This document shows, in pieces, positions 17,187 to 25,943 of a stretch of 64,000 nt of DNA. The position numbers and the translations under genes were made by a program. Where the stretch lies: NCBI GenBank assembly GCA_947497905.1, contig CANMIH010000001.1, positions 1,054,001 to 1,118,000 on the forward strand. Reading direction: 5' to 3'. The notes under the pieces are model-generated. The model ran no database searches and was not told the origin of the DNA. It saw nothing but the letters and a program-made list of their open reading frames with translations. The DNA comes from an uncultured Pelagimonas sp. (GTDB lineage: Bacteria > Pseudomonadota > Alphaproteobacteria > Rhodobacterales > Rhodobacteraceae). Position 1 is the first letter of the stretch; each line of letters begins with the position of its first letter.

Positions 17187-17945
17187 ATGCTTGGGAATGG
17201 TGGTAACGGTCGGGATATCCTTTCGATGAATCAACATGAAAAACAACGTCGGATGGCACCCCTGCGCAATGTTGAAGCCTATTGGCATGGGCTCTGCGAC
17301 AAAGACCAAGTGCCGATGCGCAGCCAGGTTGATCCACGCGGGATCGAAGATTCACTGGAAAACGCCTTTTTGATGGAACGCATTGCGCCGTCCATGGCCA
17401 AAATTCGCGTCGCTGGGTCACATCTCTCGGATCTTATGGGGATGCAGATCGCGGGCATGCCACTGTCGAGCTTGATTGCTCCGGCGGATCGCGATCGGTT
17501 TGGTCAGGCAGTGTCGCGTCTTTTTGCTGACCCCGCGATCATCCGTCTGGAGCTGCGCGCCGAGGGTGGATTTGGCAAACCTGATCTCGAAGGCCACATG
17601 ATCCTGATGCCTCTGCGGTCCGATTTCGGTGACCTGTCGCGCGCATTGGGTGCAATTGTCACCAATGGCCGCGTGGGCCGGACCCCACGTCGCTTTACCG
17701 TGACAAGCATTGATATCACACCTGCGCTTCAGCCCGGTGTCATTGCCCGTCGCCCAGCTCCCATTGCCAAGGAGCCAGCACCCGAGGTCAAACCTCTGCG
17801 GAGCCTGCGCGACATGATCAAATCCAACAGTGTGGATGCCACACCTGTTAAGCCCGTGCCCGGGATCAACACTCAGGTTAAAACGCCTGCGAAAAAGGCC
17901 CCGCAATCCCGCGGACACCTGCGCCTTATTGTATCCAATGATTAA
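17187..17945 (+). CDS. PAS-domain protein (PAS_5 / DUF1457-like)
   Basis: 252 aa. The first ~150 residues match the alphaproteobacterial PAS_5 family: the LRNVEAYWHGL start, VDPRGIEDSLENAFLMERI, and GMQIAGMPLSSLI. The remaining ~100 residues are a Pro/Lys-rich, probably disordered tail ending GHLRLIVSND. It has no output domain, so it presumably senses or docks rather than signals alone. It is monocistronic on the plus strand, with AGGAG before the ATG and a long hairpin directly after the stop. Confidence 0.85.
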   Translation: MLGNGGNGRDILSMNQHEKQRRMAPLRNVEAYWHGLCDKDQVPMRSQVDPRGIEDSLENAFLMERIAPSMAKIRVAGSHLSDLMGMQIAGMPLSSLIAPADRDRFGQAVSRLFADPAIIRLELRAEGGFGKPDLEGHMILMPLRSDFGDLSRALGAIVTNGRVGRTPRRFTVTSIDITPALQPGVIARRPAPIAKEPAPEVKPLRSLRDMIKSNSVDATPVKPVPGINTQVKTPAKKAPQSRGHLRLIVSND

Positions 17946-17954
17946 AATTTTCGA

Positions 17955-17995
17955 CGTGTTTGAGACTAAGGTAAATCGTCTTTCTCTCAAACACG
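17955..17995 (+). terminator. long hairpin after the PAS gene
   Basis: CGTGTTTGAGA (17955-17965) and TCTCAAACACG (17985-17995) form a perfect 11-bp stem with a 19-nt loop, 9 nt after the PAS gene's stop. There is no T-run, so it may protect the transcript's end or act with the stronger terminator downstream. Confidence 0.5.
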
Positions 17996-18105
17996 CGAAC
18001 AACAAAAGATAACTCTGTTTCAAACTGATACGTGAGAGGACCGTCTGTTCGTTGAGCCCCTACAAAAGAGATCTCAGATCCGACAGAGTGGCACCGAGCA
18101 GATAC

Positions 18106-18138
18106 AAAAAAGGCCCCGGAGAAATCCGGGGCCTTTTT
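18106..18138. terminator. bidirectional terminator between convergent genes
   Basis: AAAAAGGCCCCGGA-GAAA-TCCGGGGCCTTTTT is a perfect stem flanked by A and T runs. It lies between the plus-strand PAS gene and the end of the minus-strand DAHP synthase gene, so it can terminate both. Confidence 0.9.
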
Positions 18139-18156
18139 GAATTGATGTTTGAAACT

Positions 18157-19527
18157 TTAGGCGCTGGCCGCGAGCGACTTGCTTTCACGACGTTTGGTGA
18201 GCTCTTCCGCAACAAGGAAGGCCAGTTCAAGAGACTGGGACGCGTTAAGACGTGGATCACAGGCAGTGTGATAGCGGTCGGACAGGTTTTCTTCGGTCAC
18301 TTCACGTACACCACCGGTGCATTCGGTGACATCCAGACCGGTCATTTCAAAGTGTACCCCACCAGGGATTGAACCCTCGGCGTTGTGGACGCTGAAGAAA
18401 TCCTGCACTTCACGCAGCACAGCCTCAAACGGCCGGGTCTTATAGCCCGTTGCCGATTTAATTGTGTTGCCATGCATCGCATCACAGACCCAGGTGACAT
18501 TGGCGCCTTCTTCCTGAACCGCCTTAATCAGGCGCGGAAGATGCTCGGCGACCTTTCCTGCACCAAATCGGGCAATCAGGGTCAACTTACCTTCTTCATT
18601 TTCCGGGTTCAGTTTTTTCATCAGCACCTTGAGATCTTCTGCTGTGGTTGTTGGACCACATTTCAGACCCACCGGGTTAAGAACGCCGCTTGCGAACTCC
18701 ACATGGGCGCCGTCGGGCTGACGGGTGCGATCGCCAATCCAGATCATATGACCGGACCCAGCCAGCCAATCGCCTGAAATGGAGTCCTGACGGGTCAGCG
18801 CCTCTTCATATTCCAACAACAGCGATTCATGGCTGGTGTAGAAATCGACGGTCTGCAGCGTGTGTGCACGGGCGCTGTCGACACCGGCAGCGCTCATGAA
18901 ATCAAGCGTATCACTGATCCGGGCAGCCATATCGCGGTAGCGAGCAGCGCCATCGCCCTGCGTGAAATCAAGCGTCCAGCGGTGAACCTGATGCACATCA
19001 GCATAGCCGCCGGTCGAAAAGGCACGCAGCAGGTTCAGCGTTGCGGCAGACTGGGTATAGGCCTGCAACATCTTCTTGGGATCCGGGACACGGGCCTCTG
19101 CCGTAAAGGGCAGATCGTTGATGATGTCGCCGCGATAGCTTGGCAGCTCAACCCCATTGACCACTTCTGTCGGGGCAGACCGGGGTTTGGCGAACTGACC
19201 CGCCATGCGCCCAACTTTGACCACTGGCACTTTGGCCCCGTAGGTCAGCACCATGGCCATCTGCAGCATGACCTTGAAGGTGTCGCGGATCGAATCAGCC
19301 GAGAACTGATCAAAGGATTCGGCGCAATCGCCGCCCTGCAACAAAAAGGCCTCACCACGGCCAGCCGCACCAAGCGCCTGCTTGAGGCGTCGTGCTTCGC
19401 CAGCAAAAACCAGCGGCGGATATTTTGAAAGTTGCCCTTCAACCGCATGCAAGGCGTCGGCATCGGTGTAGTCAGGCATCTGAATGCGGGGTTTGGCCCG
19501 CCAATTCGACTTTTGCCATTTTGTCAT
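18157..19527 (-). CDS. 3-deoxy-7-phosphoheptulonate synthase, class II
   Basis: 456 aa. It condenses PEP and erythrose 4-phosphate to DAHP, the first shikimate-pathway step. Class II (plant/AroA-II) signatures include [12 protein letters not shown], the [13 protein letters not shown] segment, the DYFTSHE-like '[18 protein letters not shown]', the metal-binding [10 protein letters not shown] and [14 protein letters not shown]. The length is typical of the class. It is a single gene with a strong terminator behind it and a 171-bp region to the divergent GlxA-type regulator. Confidence 0.95.
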   Translation of the reverse strand: MTKWQKSNWRAKPRIQMPDYTDADALHAVEGQLSKYPPLVFAGEARRLKQALGAAGRGEAFLLQGGDCAESFDQFSADSIRDTFKVMLQMAMVLTYGAKVPVVKVGRMAGQFAKPRSAPTEVVNGVELPSYRGDIINDLPFTAEARVPDPKKMLQAYTQSAATLNLLRAFSTGGYADVHQVHRWTLDFTQGDGAARYRDMAARISDTLDFMSAAGVDSARAHTLQTVDFYTSHESLLLEYEEALTRQDSISGDWLAGSGHMIWIGDRTRQPDGAHVEFASGVLNPVGLKCGPTTTAEDLKVLMKKLNPENEEGKLTLIARFGAGKVAEHLPRLIKAVQEEGANVTWVCDAMHGNTIKSATGYKTRPFEAVLREVQDFFSVHNAEGSIPGGVHFEMTGLDVTECTGGVREVTEENLSDRYHTACDPRLNASQSLELAFLVAEELTKRRESKSLAASA

Positions 19528-19698
19528 GGTAATATCAGCCTATCCTCGTCAGCGTTAACACTCGCTCTATAGACAATCCTAAAAAGGCTGACCAGCCTAC
19601 GATTGACACGAGACGTCTTGACGCCTCCGATCCGTTCTGACCATCTGAACGGCACCAAACGAAACATGGCCACCTGAGTCTCATGAAGGAAGCTGCCA

Positions 19699-20709
19699 AT
19701 GCACCCAAAAACCGAGCGTCCGATCAACAAGGTCGACACCGCCCCCGCGAAAACGCGGCGCTTTGTTTTTGTACTTCTGGACAATTTCACAATGTTGTCC
19801 TTTGCCGCGGCAATTGACTGTCTGCGCCTGGCCAATCGCATGTCCAACAAATCTCTGTACGAATGGCGTTTGTGGAGCGAATCTGGGGACACTGTGCATT
19901 GTTCGACTGGCACAGGGTTTCAGGTAGATGGCGAGCTGGATGAAATTCACCGGGACGACACCATCATGTTGGTGGGGGGCGCGCATATCACGGATGTGAC
20001 GTCCAAGCGTTTGCTCAGCTGGCTGCGCCGCGAATCCCGCAAAGGCGGACCGGTGGGCGGATTGTGCACGGCCTCCTATTGTCTGGCCAAAGCTGGCCTA
20101 CTCGACAACAAAAAGGCCACGATTCATTGGGAAAACCAAGATAGTTTTTCCGAAGAGTTCCTGGAAGTTGAACTGACAAAGTCGGTTTTCACCATTGATG
20201 GAAATCGTCTTTCCACAGCTGGTGGCACCTCGTCGATTGACCTGTTTTTGCAGATCATTGCCAACGACCATGGCGAAGAACTGGCGAATGCCGTGGCCGA
20301 TCAGCAGATCTATTCCTCGATCCGTACCGATCAGGACACTCAGCGGCTTTCGGTCCCGACCCGCATAGGCGTGCGCCATCCCAAGCTGAGCATGGTCATT
20401 CAGATGATGGAAGCCAACATCGAAGAACCAATCAGCCCGTCGATCCTCGCCAAAGAAGTTGGCATGTCGACGCGTCAGCTTGAGCGCCTGTTCCGTCGCT
20501 ATTTGAACCGGTCCCCCAAGCGCTATTACATGGAATTGCGCCTCCAAAAGGCGCGCAACCTGTTGATGCAAACCGATATGAGCGTGATCAATGTGGCGTT
20601 GGCCTGCGGCTTTGCGTCTCCGTCGCATTTCTCCAAATGCTACCGCGCTCATTATGAGACCACGCCGTATCGCGAACGCGGGGCCCATGCGCAGAGACTG
20701 TCTGTCTGA
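19699..20709 (+). CDS. GlxA-family transcriptional regulator (DJ-1/PfpI + AraC)
   Basis: 336 aa. Residues ~20-190 form a DJ-1/PfpI-like ligand domain containing GLCTASYCLAKAGLLDNKKA, with the Cys of the nucleophile-elbow position. Residues ~225-330 hold the two AraC helix-turn-helix motifs (SILAKEVGMSTRQLERLFRR; VINVALACGFASPSHFSKCYR). Related proteins such as GbdR control quaternary-amine catabolism, but nothing here fixes the target. It diverges from DAHP synthase and converges on the sugar dehydrogenase gene, so its target may be elsewhere. Confidence 0.9.
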   Translation: MHPKTERPINKVDTAPAKTRRFVFVLLDNFTMLSFAAAIDCLRLANRMSNKSLYEWRLWSESGDTVHCSTGTGFQVDGELDEIHRDDTIMLVGGAHITDVTSKRLLSWLRRESRKGGPVGGLCTASYCLAKAGLLDNKKATIHWENQDSFSEEFLEVELTKSVFTIDGNRLSTAGGTSSIDLFLQIIANDHGEELANAVADQQIYSSIRTDQDTQRLSVPTRIGVRHPKLSMVIQMMEANIEEPISPSILAKEVGMSTRQLERLFRRYLNRSPKRYYMELRLQKARNLLMQTDMSVINVALACGFASPSHFSKCYRAHYETTPYRERGAHAQRLSV

Positions 20710-20712
20710 CGC

Positions 20713-21813
20713 CTAATTGGAGTTGGTCGGCGCAATTCTATAGAGAGCGTCGTTGCCAACGCTGAGAAACCACAATGCGCCGTCCGGCCCTTGTCGGACG
20801 TCGCGCACTCGGGCGGTTTCGGAGGTTTGGATTTGTTCAACTTCTTTCAGCGGTGTGCCTGACAAACGCGAGATGTAGTCAAATTTCAACGACCCAACAA
20901 AAGCATCCCCACGCCATTCCGCTATTTCACCGTCATAGAACGTCATCCCTGACGGGGCTATGGAAGGATCCCAGTAAAATTCTGGTTGTTCCAACCCTTC
21001 CTTCTCTGAGCCTTCACCGATTTTCGCACCGCTATAGTGCCTTCCATAGGCAATCACCGGCCAGCCATAGTTGCGACCTTTCCTCACTCGGTTCACCTCG
21101 TCGCCACCACGAGCACCATGTTCATTGATCCAGAGCTGACCCTGTGAATCCAATGCCGCGCCTTGAGGGTTTCTGTGCCCAAAACTCCAGATTTCCGGCA
21201 GACCCAGCCCTACAAATGGGTTTCCTGGCGCGGGCTGACCATCTTTGGTGATGCGCAACACGCTGCCATTATGAGAGTTCAGGTTTTGTGCTTCTGGCCG
21301 ATCCCCGCGATCGCCAATGGTTACGAACAGGGTACCATCACGCGCCTCGATCAACCGAGATCCAAAATGACGACCGCCACGTGAGCCGCGCTTGATCTCG
21401 AATATTGTTCGCCCTCGGGTCAGTCGCCGACCGTCTTTGCTCAAAGTTGCTCGAAACACTGCAGTGCCAGCCCAAAAGACGCCCTGTTTTTTTGAATAGG
21501 TCAGAAAGATCTCACGCGTCGCAGCAAAATCGCGGGGCACCAGCACATCCAACAATCCTCCCTGCCCGTCCGCCTCGACTTTGGGGAGACCCGAAACTTT
21601 GTGACGCTGATCTCCTTTGATCCAAAGAAGACGACCGTCCCGTTCGGTGATCAGAATCGCTGCATCAGGGAGAAATCCAAAGGCCCAGGGGGTGTCCAAA
21701 TCTTCGACAACTGGAAAAATGTCCAACATTCCAGATGCGGTCGAAACCCTATCTGCTTTCGCCGCCTGTACAAAAAGTGCGGATAGCCCCGCTACAATGA
21801 AAGCATATTTCAT
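20713..21813 (-). CDS. PQQ-dependent sugar dehydrogenase-like beta-propeller protein
   Basis: 366 aa with a Sec signal (MKYAFIVAGLSALFVQAAKA). The six-bladed propeller motifs of the soluble glucose/sorbosone dehydrogenase (YliI/Asd) family are clear: DTPWAFGFLPDAAILITERDGRL, GDRGDRPEAQNLNSHNGSVLRI, FGHRNPQGAALD, INEHGARGGDEVNRV and the terminal GPDGALWFLSVGNDALYRI. It is expected to oxidise aldoses in the periplasm using PQQ. The stop is 3 nt from the stop of the GlxA-type gene (convergent). Confidence 0.92.
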   Translation of the reverse strand: MKYAFIVAGLSALFVQAAKADRVSTASGMLDIFPVVEDLDTPWAFGFLPDAAILITERDGRLLWIKGDQRHKVSGLPKVEADGQGGLLDVLVPRDFAATREIFLTYSKKQGVFWAGTAVFRATLSKDGRRLTRGRTIFEIKRGSRGGRHFGSRLIEARDGTLFVTIGDRGDRPEAQNLNSHNGSVLRITKDGQPAPGNPFVGLGLPEIWSFGHRNPQGAALDSQGQLWINEHGARGGDEVNRVRKGRNYGWPVIAYGRHYSGAKIGEGSEKEGLEQPEFYWDPSIAPSGMTFYDGEIAEWRGDAFVGSLKFDYISRLSGTPLKEVEQIQTSETARVRDVRQGPDGALWFLSVGNDALYRIAPTNSN

Positions 21814-21956
21814 AATTCACCCCGAACCGGACTTATCCTGTGCAAAACCTAAAACCAGCCTAGACCACTGTGACAATACGTGCCAATTGCCCTTTTATTT
21901 TCGGAAACCGCCGCATAGGCTCACATCCGGGAAAACCCAACAAGGGAGTTGAGATA

Positions 21957-23141
21957 ATGAAAAAACTGCTTCTTGCGACCGCCGCAACCGCATTGACTGC
22001 GGGTGCTGTTGCAGCTGAAGACGTCAAAATCGGCATGATTTTGGGCTTTACTGGACCGATCGAAACACTGACCCCCCATATGGCGGATAGTGCTGAGCTC
22101 GCTCTGAACGAAATCAACGCATCGGGCAAGTTCATGGGTGGCAAGACCCTGACGTCGGTACGCGCGGATTCGACCTGCGTTGACGCGGCTGCAGCTTCGG
22201 CCGCGGCAGAACGTCTGATCACCACTGACGGTGTTGCAGCCATCATGGGCGCAGACTGTTCGGGCGTGACCGGCGCAATTCTGTCGAACGTTGCTGTGCC
22301 CAACGGCATCGCCATGGTTTCGCCTTCGGCGACTTCGCCTGCGCTGACCACCGCAGAAGACAACGGCCTGTTCTTCCGTACCGCACCATCGGACGCCCGT
22401 CAGGGTCAGGTTCTGGCTGGCCTGCTGCAGGATCGTGGCATCTCGGAAGTTGCTGTGACCTACACCAACAACGACTACGGCAAAGGTCTGTCGGACAGCT
22501 TCATTGCTTCGTTCGAAGCCAATGGCGGCACCGTCACTCTGAATGCACCACATGAAGACAACAAAGCGGACTATGCCGCTGAAGTCGGCGCCCTGGCCTC
22601 GGCCGGTGGTGAGCTTCTTGTTGTTCTGGGCTACTCGGATTCGGGCGGAAAAGGCGTGATCCAGGCCGCTCTGGACACCGGCGCATTTGACACATTCATG
22701 CTGGGTGACGGCATGTATGGTGACGCACTGGTGGCTGAGCTGGGTGCAGACATGGAAGGCTCGTTTGGTGCCGTTCCTTGGAGCCAGGGTGAAGGCGCCG
22801 ACGCATTTGCAAAAATCACTGCAGACGCTGGCATTAACGGCGAAAGCTCGTTCACTCGTGAAAGCTATGACGCAGCGGCTCTGATCGCGCTGGCGATGGC
22901 CGCGGGTGGCAAAGCCGATTCCGCCACTGTTGCTGCTAACCTGCTGGACGTTGCAAACGCACCAGGTGAGCCGATCCTGCCAGGCGAACTTGGCAAGGCG
23001 CTTGATATTCTCGCGTCGGGTGGTGCCGTTGACTATGTTGGCGCAACCGGTGTTGAACTGATCGGCCCGGGTGAGGCCGCTGGCACCTACCGTCACTACG
23101 ACATCAAAGATGGTGCGTTTAACACAGTCGACTTCAAGTAA
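21957..23141 (+). CDS. branched-chain-amino-acid-type ABC transporter binding protein
   Basis: 394 aa with a signal peptide (MKKLLLATAATALTAGAVAA) and a LivJ/LivK-type type I periplasmic binding fold beginning DVKIGMILGFTGPIETL. Conserved pieces are the SCVDAAAASAAAERLI region, the MGADCSGVT segment and NDYGKGLSDSF. The ligand is unproven; the family covers amino acids, amides and short organic acids. The chosen ATG has AGGGAG upstream. First gene of a complete five-gene transporter operon, separated from the ATPase gene by a hairpin. Confidence 0.94.
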   Translation: MKKLLLATAATALTAGAVAAEDVKIGMILGFTGPIETLTPHMADSAELALNEINASGKFMGGKTLTSVRADSTCVDAAAASAAAERLITTDGVAAIMGADCSGVTGAILSNVAVPNGIAMVSPSATSPALTTAEDNGLFFRTAPSDARQGQVLAGLLQDRGISEVAVTYTNNDYGKGLSDSFIASFEANGGTVTLNAPHEDNKADYAAEVGALASAGGELLVVLGYSDSGGKGVIQAALDTGAFDTFMLGDGMYGDALVAELGADMEGSFGAVPWSQGEGADAFAKITADAGINGESSFTRESYDAAALIALAMAAGGKADSATVAANLLDVANAPGEPILPGELGKALDILASGGAVDYVGATGVELIGPGEAAGTYRHYDIKDGAFNTVDFK

Positions 23142-23163
23142 TCGACATCTGTGAAATCAGGCA

Positions 23164-23193
23164 CAGCCCGAGATCAATCCGATCTTCGGGCTG
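23164..23193 (+). terminator. hairpin between binding-protein and ATPase genes
   Basis: CAGCCCGA pairs with TCGGGCTG, with an inner GATC/GATC pairing, followed by TTGCCATATTTG. It probably reduces read-through so that the binding protein is made in excess, as at pstS. Confidence 0.6.
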
Positions 23194-23238
23194 TTGCCAT
23201 ATTTGAAGAGGGCCACGTAATGGCCCCAGGGGGACATC

Positions 23239-24015
23239 TTGATCCGGGTGGAAAACCTTCACCGCCACTTTGGCGGTTTCCGGGCTGTTGATGGTGCATC
23301 GCTTGAGATCGCCAAAGGCTCAATCACAGGGCTGGTGGGGCCCAATGGCGCGGGTAAGACCACGCTGTTCAACGTTATCGCTGGTGCATTGCCGCCGACC
23401 TCTGGCCGCGTCTTTATGGATGGTGAGGATATCACCGGCTTGCCGCCACATGAGCTGTTTCACAAGGGTTTGCTGCGCACCTTTCAGATTGCGCATGAAT
23501 TCGGCTCGATGAGCTGTCGTGAAAATCTGATGATGGTGCCCGGTGGTCAACACGGCGAAAAACTGTGGAACACCTGGTTCGGGCGCAAGCGTATTGCAGA
23601 TGAAGAACGCGCGCTAAGAGCCAAAGCCGATGAGGTTTTGGAGTTCCTGACCGTTGAACATCTGGCCGATCACCCGGCCGCCGCCATCTCAGGTGGACAA
23701 AAGAAACTGCTTGAGCTTGGCCGCACCATGATGGTCGACGCCAAGATCGTGTTTCTGGACGAGGTGGGCGCCGGTGTGAACCGCACCCTTCTGATGACCA
23801 TCGCCGATGCAATCATTCGCCTCAACAAAGAGCGCAACTATACCTTCTGCGTCATCGAGCATGACATGGATTTCATCGGGAAACTTTGTGATCCAGTGAT
23901 TGTGATGGCCGAGGGAAAAAAGCTTGCCGAAGGTACGCTGGACGAGATCAAAGCCAACGAACAGGTGATCGAAGCCTATCTGGGCACCGGCCTGAAAAAC
24001 AAGGAGGCCTCGTGA
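23239..24015 (+). CDS. ABC transporter ATPase, LivG type
   Basis: 258 aa. It has the Walker A GPNGAGKTT, the signature ISGGQKKLLELGRTMM, the Walker B IVFLDEVGAGVN and the switch His in VIEHDMDF. The C-terminal LivG extension ends AEGTLDEIKANEQVIEAYLG. It is an energising subunit of the branched-chain-type importer. The start is an unusual TTG at 23239, placed 4 nt after AGGGGGA. No ATG or GTG near the conserved N-terminus fits as well. Walker B reads DEVGAGVN rather than the common DEPxAGLN, a mild deviation. Confidence 0.93.
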   Translation: MIRVENLHRHFGGFRAVDGASLEIAKGSITGLVGPNGAGKTTLFNVIAGALPPTSGRVFMDGEDITGLPPHELFHKGLLRTFQIAHEFGSMSCRENLMMVPGGQHGEKLWNTWFGRKRIADEERALRAKADEVLEFLTVEHLADHPAAAISGGQKKLLELGRTMMVDAKIVFLDEVGAGVNRTLLMTIADAIIRLNKERNYTFCVIEHDMDFIGKLCDPVIVMAEGKKLAEGTLDEIKANEQVIEAYLGTGLKNKEAS

Positions 24016-24845
24016 TGGGTGACAATCCGTATCAGGACGATCACGGCAACAAAGACCTCTCGCTGGGCAACCCAAAGGGAGCGGGCACCTTGGACACCAC
24101 CGCGAAAAGCGGCAAGACACATCCAGCTCCCGGCGAACCCTTTCTGATCGGGTCGCACATGACCGGCGGCTATGGGAAATCCGGCCCCGACATTCTGCAC
24201 GACTGTACCATTGCGGTCGAAAAAGGTGAAATTGCTGTCATTGTTGGCCCAAACGGTGCAGGTAAATCCACCGCCATGAAGGCCACCTTTGGGATGCTGA
24301 ACCTGCGTGAAGGTCATGTGATCCTTGATGGTGAAGACATCACCAAACTCACGCCTCAGGCCCGAGTGGGCAAAGGTATGGGTTTTGTTCCGCAGACGAG
24401 CAACATTTTCACGTCGATGTCCGTCGAAGAAAATCTCGAGATGGGTGCCTTCATTCGGACCGATGATTTTCGCTCGACCATGGAGCAAGTGTACGAATTG
24501 TTCCCAATTCTGCGCGAGAAACGCCATCAGGCAGCGGGAGAACTCTCAGGTGGGCAACGTCAACAGGTGGCCGTCGGGCGCGCTTTGATGACCCAACCAA
24601 AAGTTTTGCTGCTGGATGAGCCCACCGCGGGTGTGTCGCCAATTGTTATGGATGAATTGTTCGACCGCATTATCGAGGTGGCCCGGACAGGGATTTCCAT
24701 TTTGATGGTTGAGCAGAACGCCAAGCAGGCACTTGAGATCGCTGACAAAGCCTATGTTCTGGTGCAGGGCCGCAATGGCCACACGGGTACCGGAAAGCAG
24801 CTTTTGGCAGATCCAGAAGTGCGCGCCAGCTTCCTGGGAGGATGA
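24015..24845 (+). CDS. ABC transporter ATPase, LivF type
   Basis: 276 aa. The first ~45 residues are a hydrophilic extension not found in enterobacterial LivF. The ATPase core has GPNGAGKST, the signature LSGGQRQQVAVGRALM, the Walker B VLLLDEPTAGVSP and the EQNAKQALEIADKAYVLVQG tail. The ATG at 24015 overlaps the LivG-type stop and lies 7 nt after AAGGAGG. A GTG 3 nt earlier is possible. Confidence 0.93.
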   Translation: MGDNPYQDDHGNKDLSLGNPKGAGTLDTTAKSGKTHPAPGEPFLIGSHMTGGYGKSGPDILHDCTIAVEKGEIAVIVGPNGAGKSTAMKATFGMLNLREGHVILDGEDITKLTPQARVGKGMGFVPQTSNIFTSMSVEENLEMGAFIRTDDFRSTMEQVYELFPILREKRHQAAGELSGGQRQQVAVGRALMTQPKVLLLDEPTAGVSPIVMDELFDRIIEVARTGISILMVEQNAKQALEIADKAYVLVQGRNGHTGTGKQLLADPEVRASFLGG

Positions 24846-24931
24846 TGATGCGTGCCTTGAACCTGTTCCAGCCGGGCCAAGTGCCCAGCCAGGCGGTCTG
24901 TATTGCCGCCAAATCACTGGAGAGAAAGTGA
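24842..24931 (+). CDS. possible 29-codon coupled ORF between LivF- and LivH-type genes
   Basis: The frame begins with three consecutive ATGs overlapping the LivF-type stop (ATGA) and ends with TGA one base before the permease ATG. The product would be MMMRALNLFQPGQVPSQAVCIAAKSLERK. The ribosome-binding site would be GGGAGG at the end of the LivF-type gene. It could be a translational-coupling leader or only a relic. The peptide has no recognised family. Confidence 0.35.
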   Translation: MMMRALNLFQPGQVPSQAVCIAAKSLERK

Positions 24932-24932
24932 T

Positions 24933-25943
24933 ATGGATTTCCTGAACGCCCTTGTGGCGCTTTCTAACTTTGTTCTGATCCCTGCCCTCGCCTATGGTAG
25001 CCAACTGGCTCTGGGTGCGCTTGGGGTGACGCTTGTCTACGGTATCTTGCGGTTCTCAAACTTCGCCCATGGCGACACCATGGCCTTTGGGACAATGACC
25101 GTTGTCATCTTCACTTGGATGTTCCAATCCATGGGCATCTCGCTTGGGCCGTTGCCAACCGCGCTTTTGGCCATTCCCTTTGGCATTGCGGTAACCGCCC
25201 TGCTGGTTCTTGGAACCGATAAGGTGATCTACAAGTTCTACCGCCGTCAAAAGGCCAAACCGGTGATCATCGTGATGGTCTCGATCGGGGTTATGTTTGT
25301 CTATAACGGCATCACCCGCCTGATCCTTGGCGCCGATGAACAGCGCTTTGCCGATGGTGACCGCTTCATCATTTCCGCGCGTGAATTCAAAGCACTTACC
25401 GGGCTGCGTGAAGGTCTTGCCTTCAAAACCACACAGGGTTTGACCATTCTGACAGCGGTGATTGTCGTGATCTTGCTCTTCTGGTTCCTGAACAAGACGC
25501 GCACAGGCAAATCCATGCGTGCGTTTTCGGACAACGAAGATCTGGCACTCCTGTCGGGCATCAACCCCGAGCGTGTTGTGATGGTGACTTGGCTGATCGT
25601 CTCGGCTCTGATCGTGATCGCCGGAACGCTTTATGGTCTCGACAAAAGCTATAAGCCTTTCACCTACTTCCAGCTCCTTCTTCCAATCTTCGCGGCCGCG
25701 ATTGTCGGAGGTTTGGGCAGCCCCGTGGGTGCCATCGCGGGCGGTTTTGTCATTGCCTTCTCAGAGGTCGGCATCACCTATGCTTGGAAGAAGGTTCTGC
25801 GCTACCTGCTGCCGGAAAACCTCGAACCCGACAGTTTGGTTCAGCTCTTGGCCACTGACTATAAATTCGCCGTCAGCTTTATGATCCTCGTGATTGTCCT
25901 GCTGTTCAAACCGACCGGCCTGTTTAAAGGGAAATCGGTATGA
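24933..25943 (+). CDS. ABC transporter permease, LivH type
   Basis: 336 aa with about 8 membrane segments. Typical LivH features are the N-terminal ALGVTLVYGILRFSNFAHGDTMAFG, the cytoplasmic loop RTGKSMRAFSDNEDLALLSGINPERV that contacts the ATPases, and FAAAIVGGLGSPVGAIAGGFV near the end. I start at the ATG at 24933, which has GGAGAG upstream. A longer frame from 24903 would lie inside the coupling ORF. It overlaps the LivM-type gene by 4 nt. Confidence 0.94.
   Translation: MDFLNALVALSNFVLIPALAYGSQLALGALGVTLVYGILRFSNFAHGDTMAFGTMTVVIFTWMFQSMGISLGPLPTALLAIPFGIAVTALLVLGTDKVIYKFYRRQKAKPVIIVMVSIGVMFVYNGITRLILGADEQRFADGDRFIISAREFKALTGLREGLAFKTTQGLTILTAVIVVILLFWFLNKTRTGKSMRAFSDNEDLALLSGINPERVVMVTWLIVSALIVIAGTLYGLDKSYKPFTYFQLLLPIFAAAIVGGLGSPVGAIAGGFVIAFSEVGITYAWKKVLRYLLPENLEPDSLVQLLATDYKFAVSFMILVIVLLFKPTGLFKGKSV

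Noticed and set aside
21921-23096. 391-codon minus-strand frame across the periplasmic binding protein gene
   Set aside because: Mirror of a well-supported gene with a signal peptide; the antisense product is Cys/His-rich noise.
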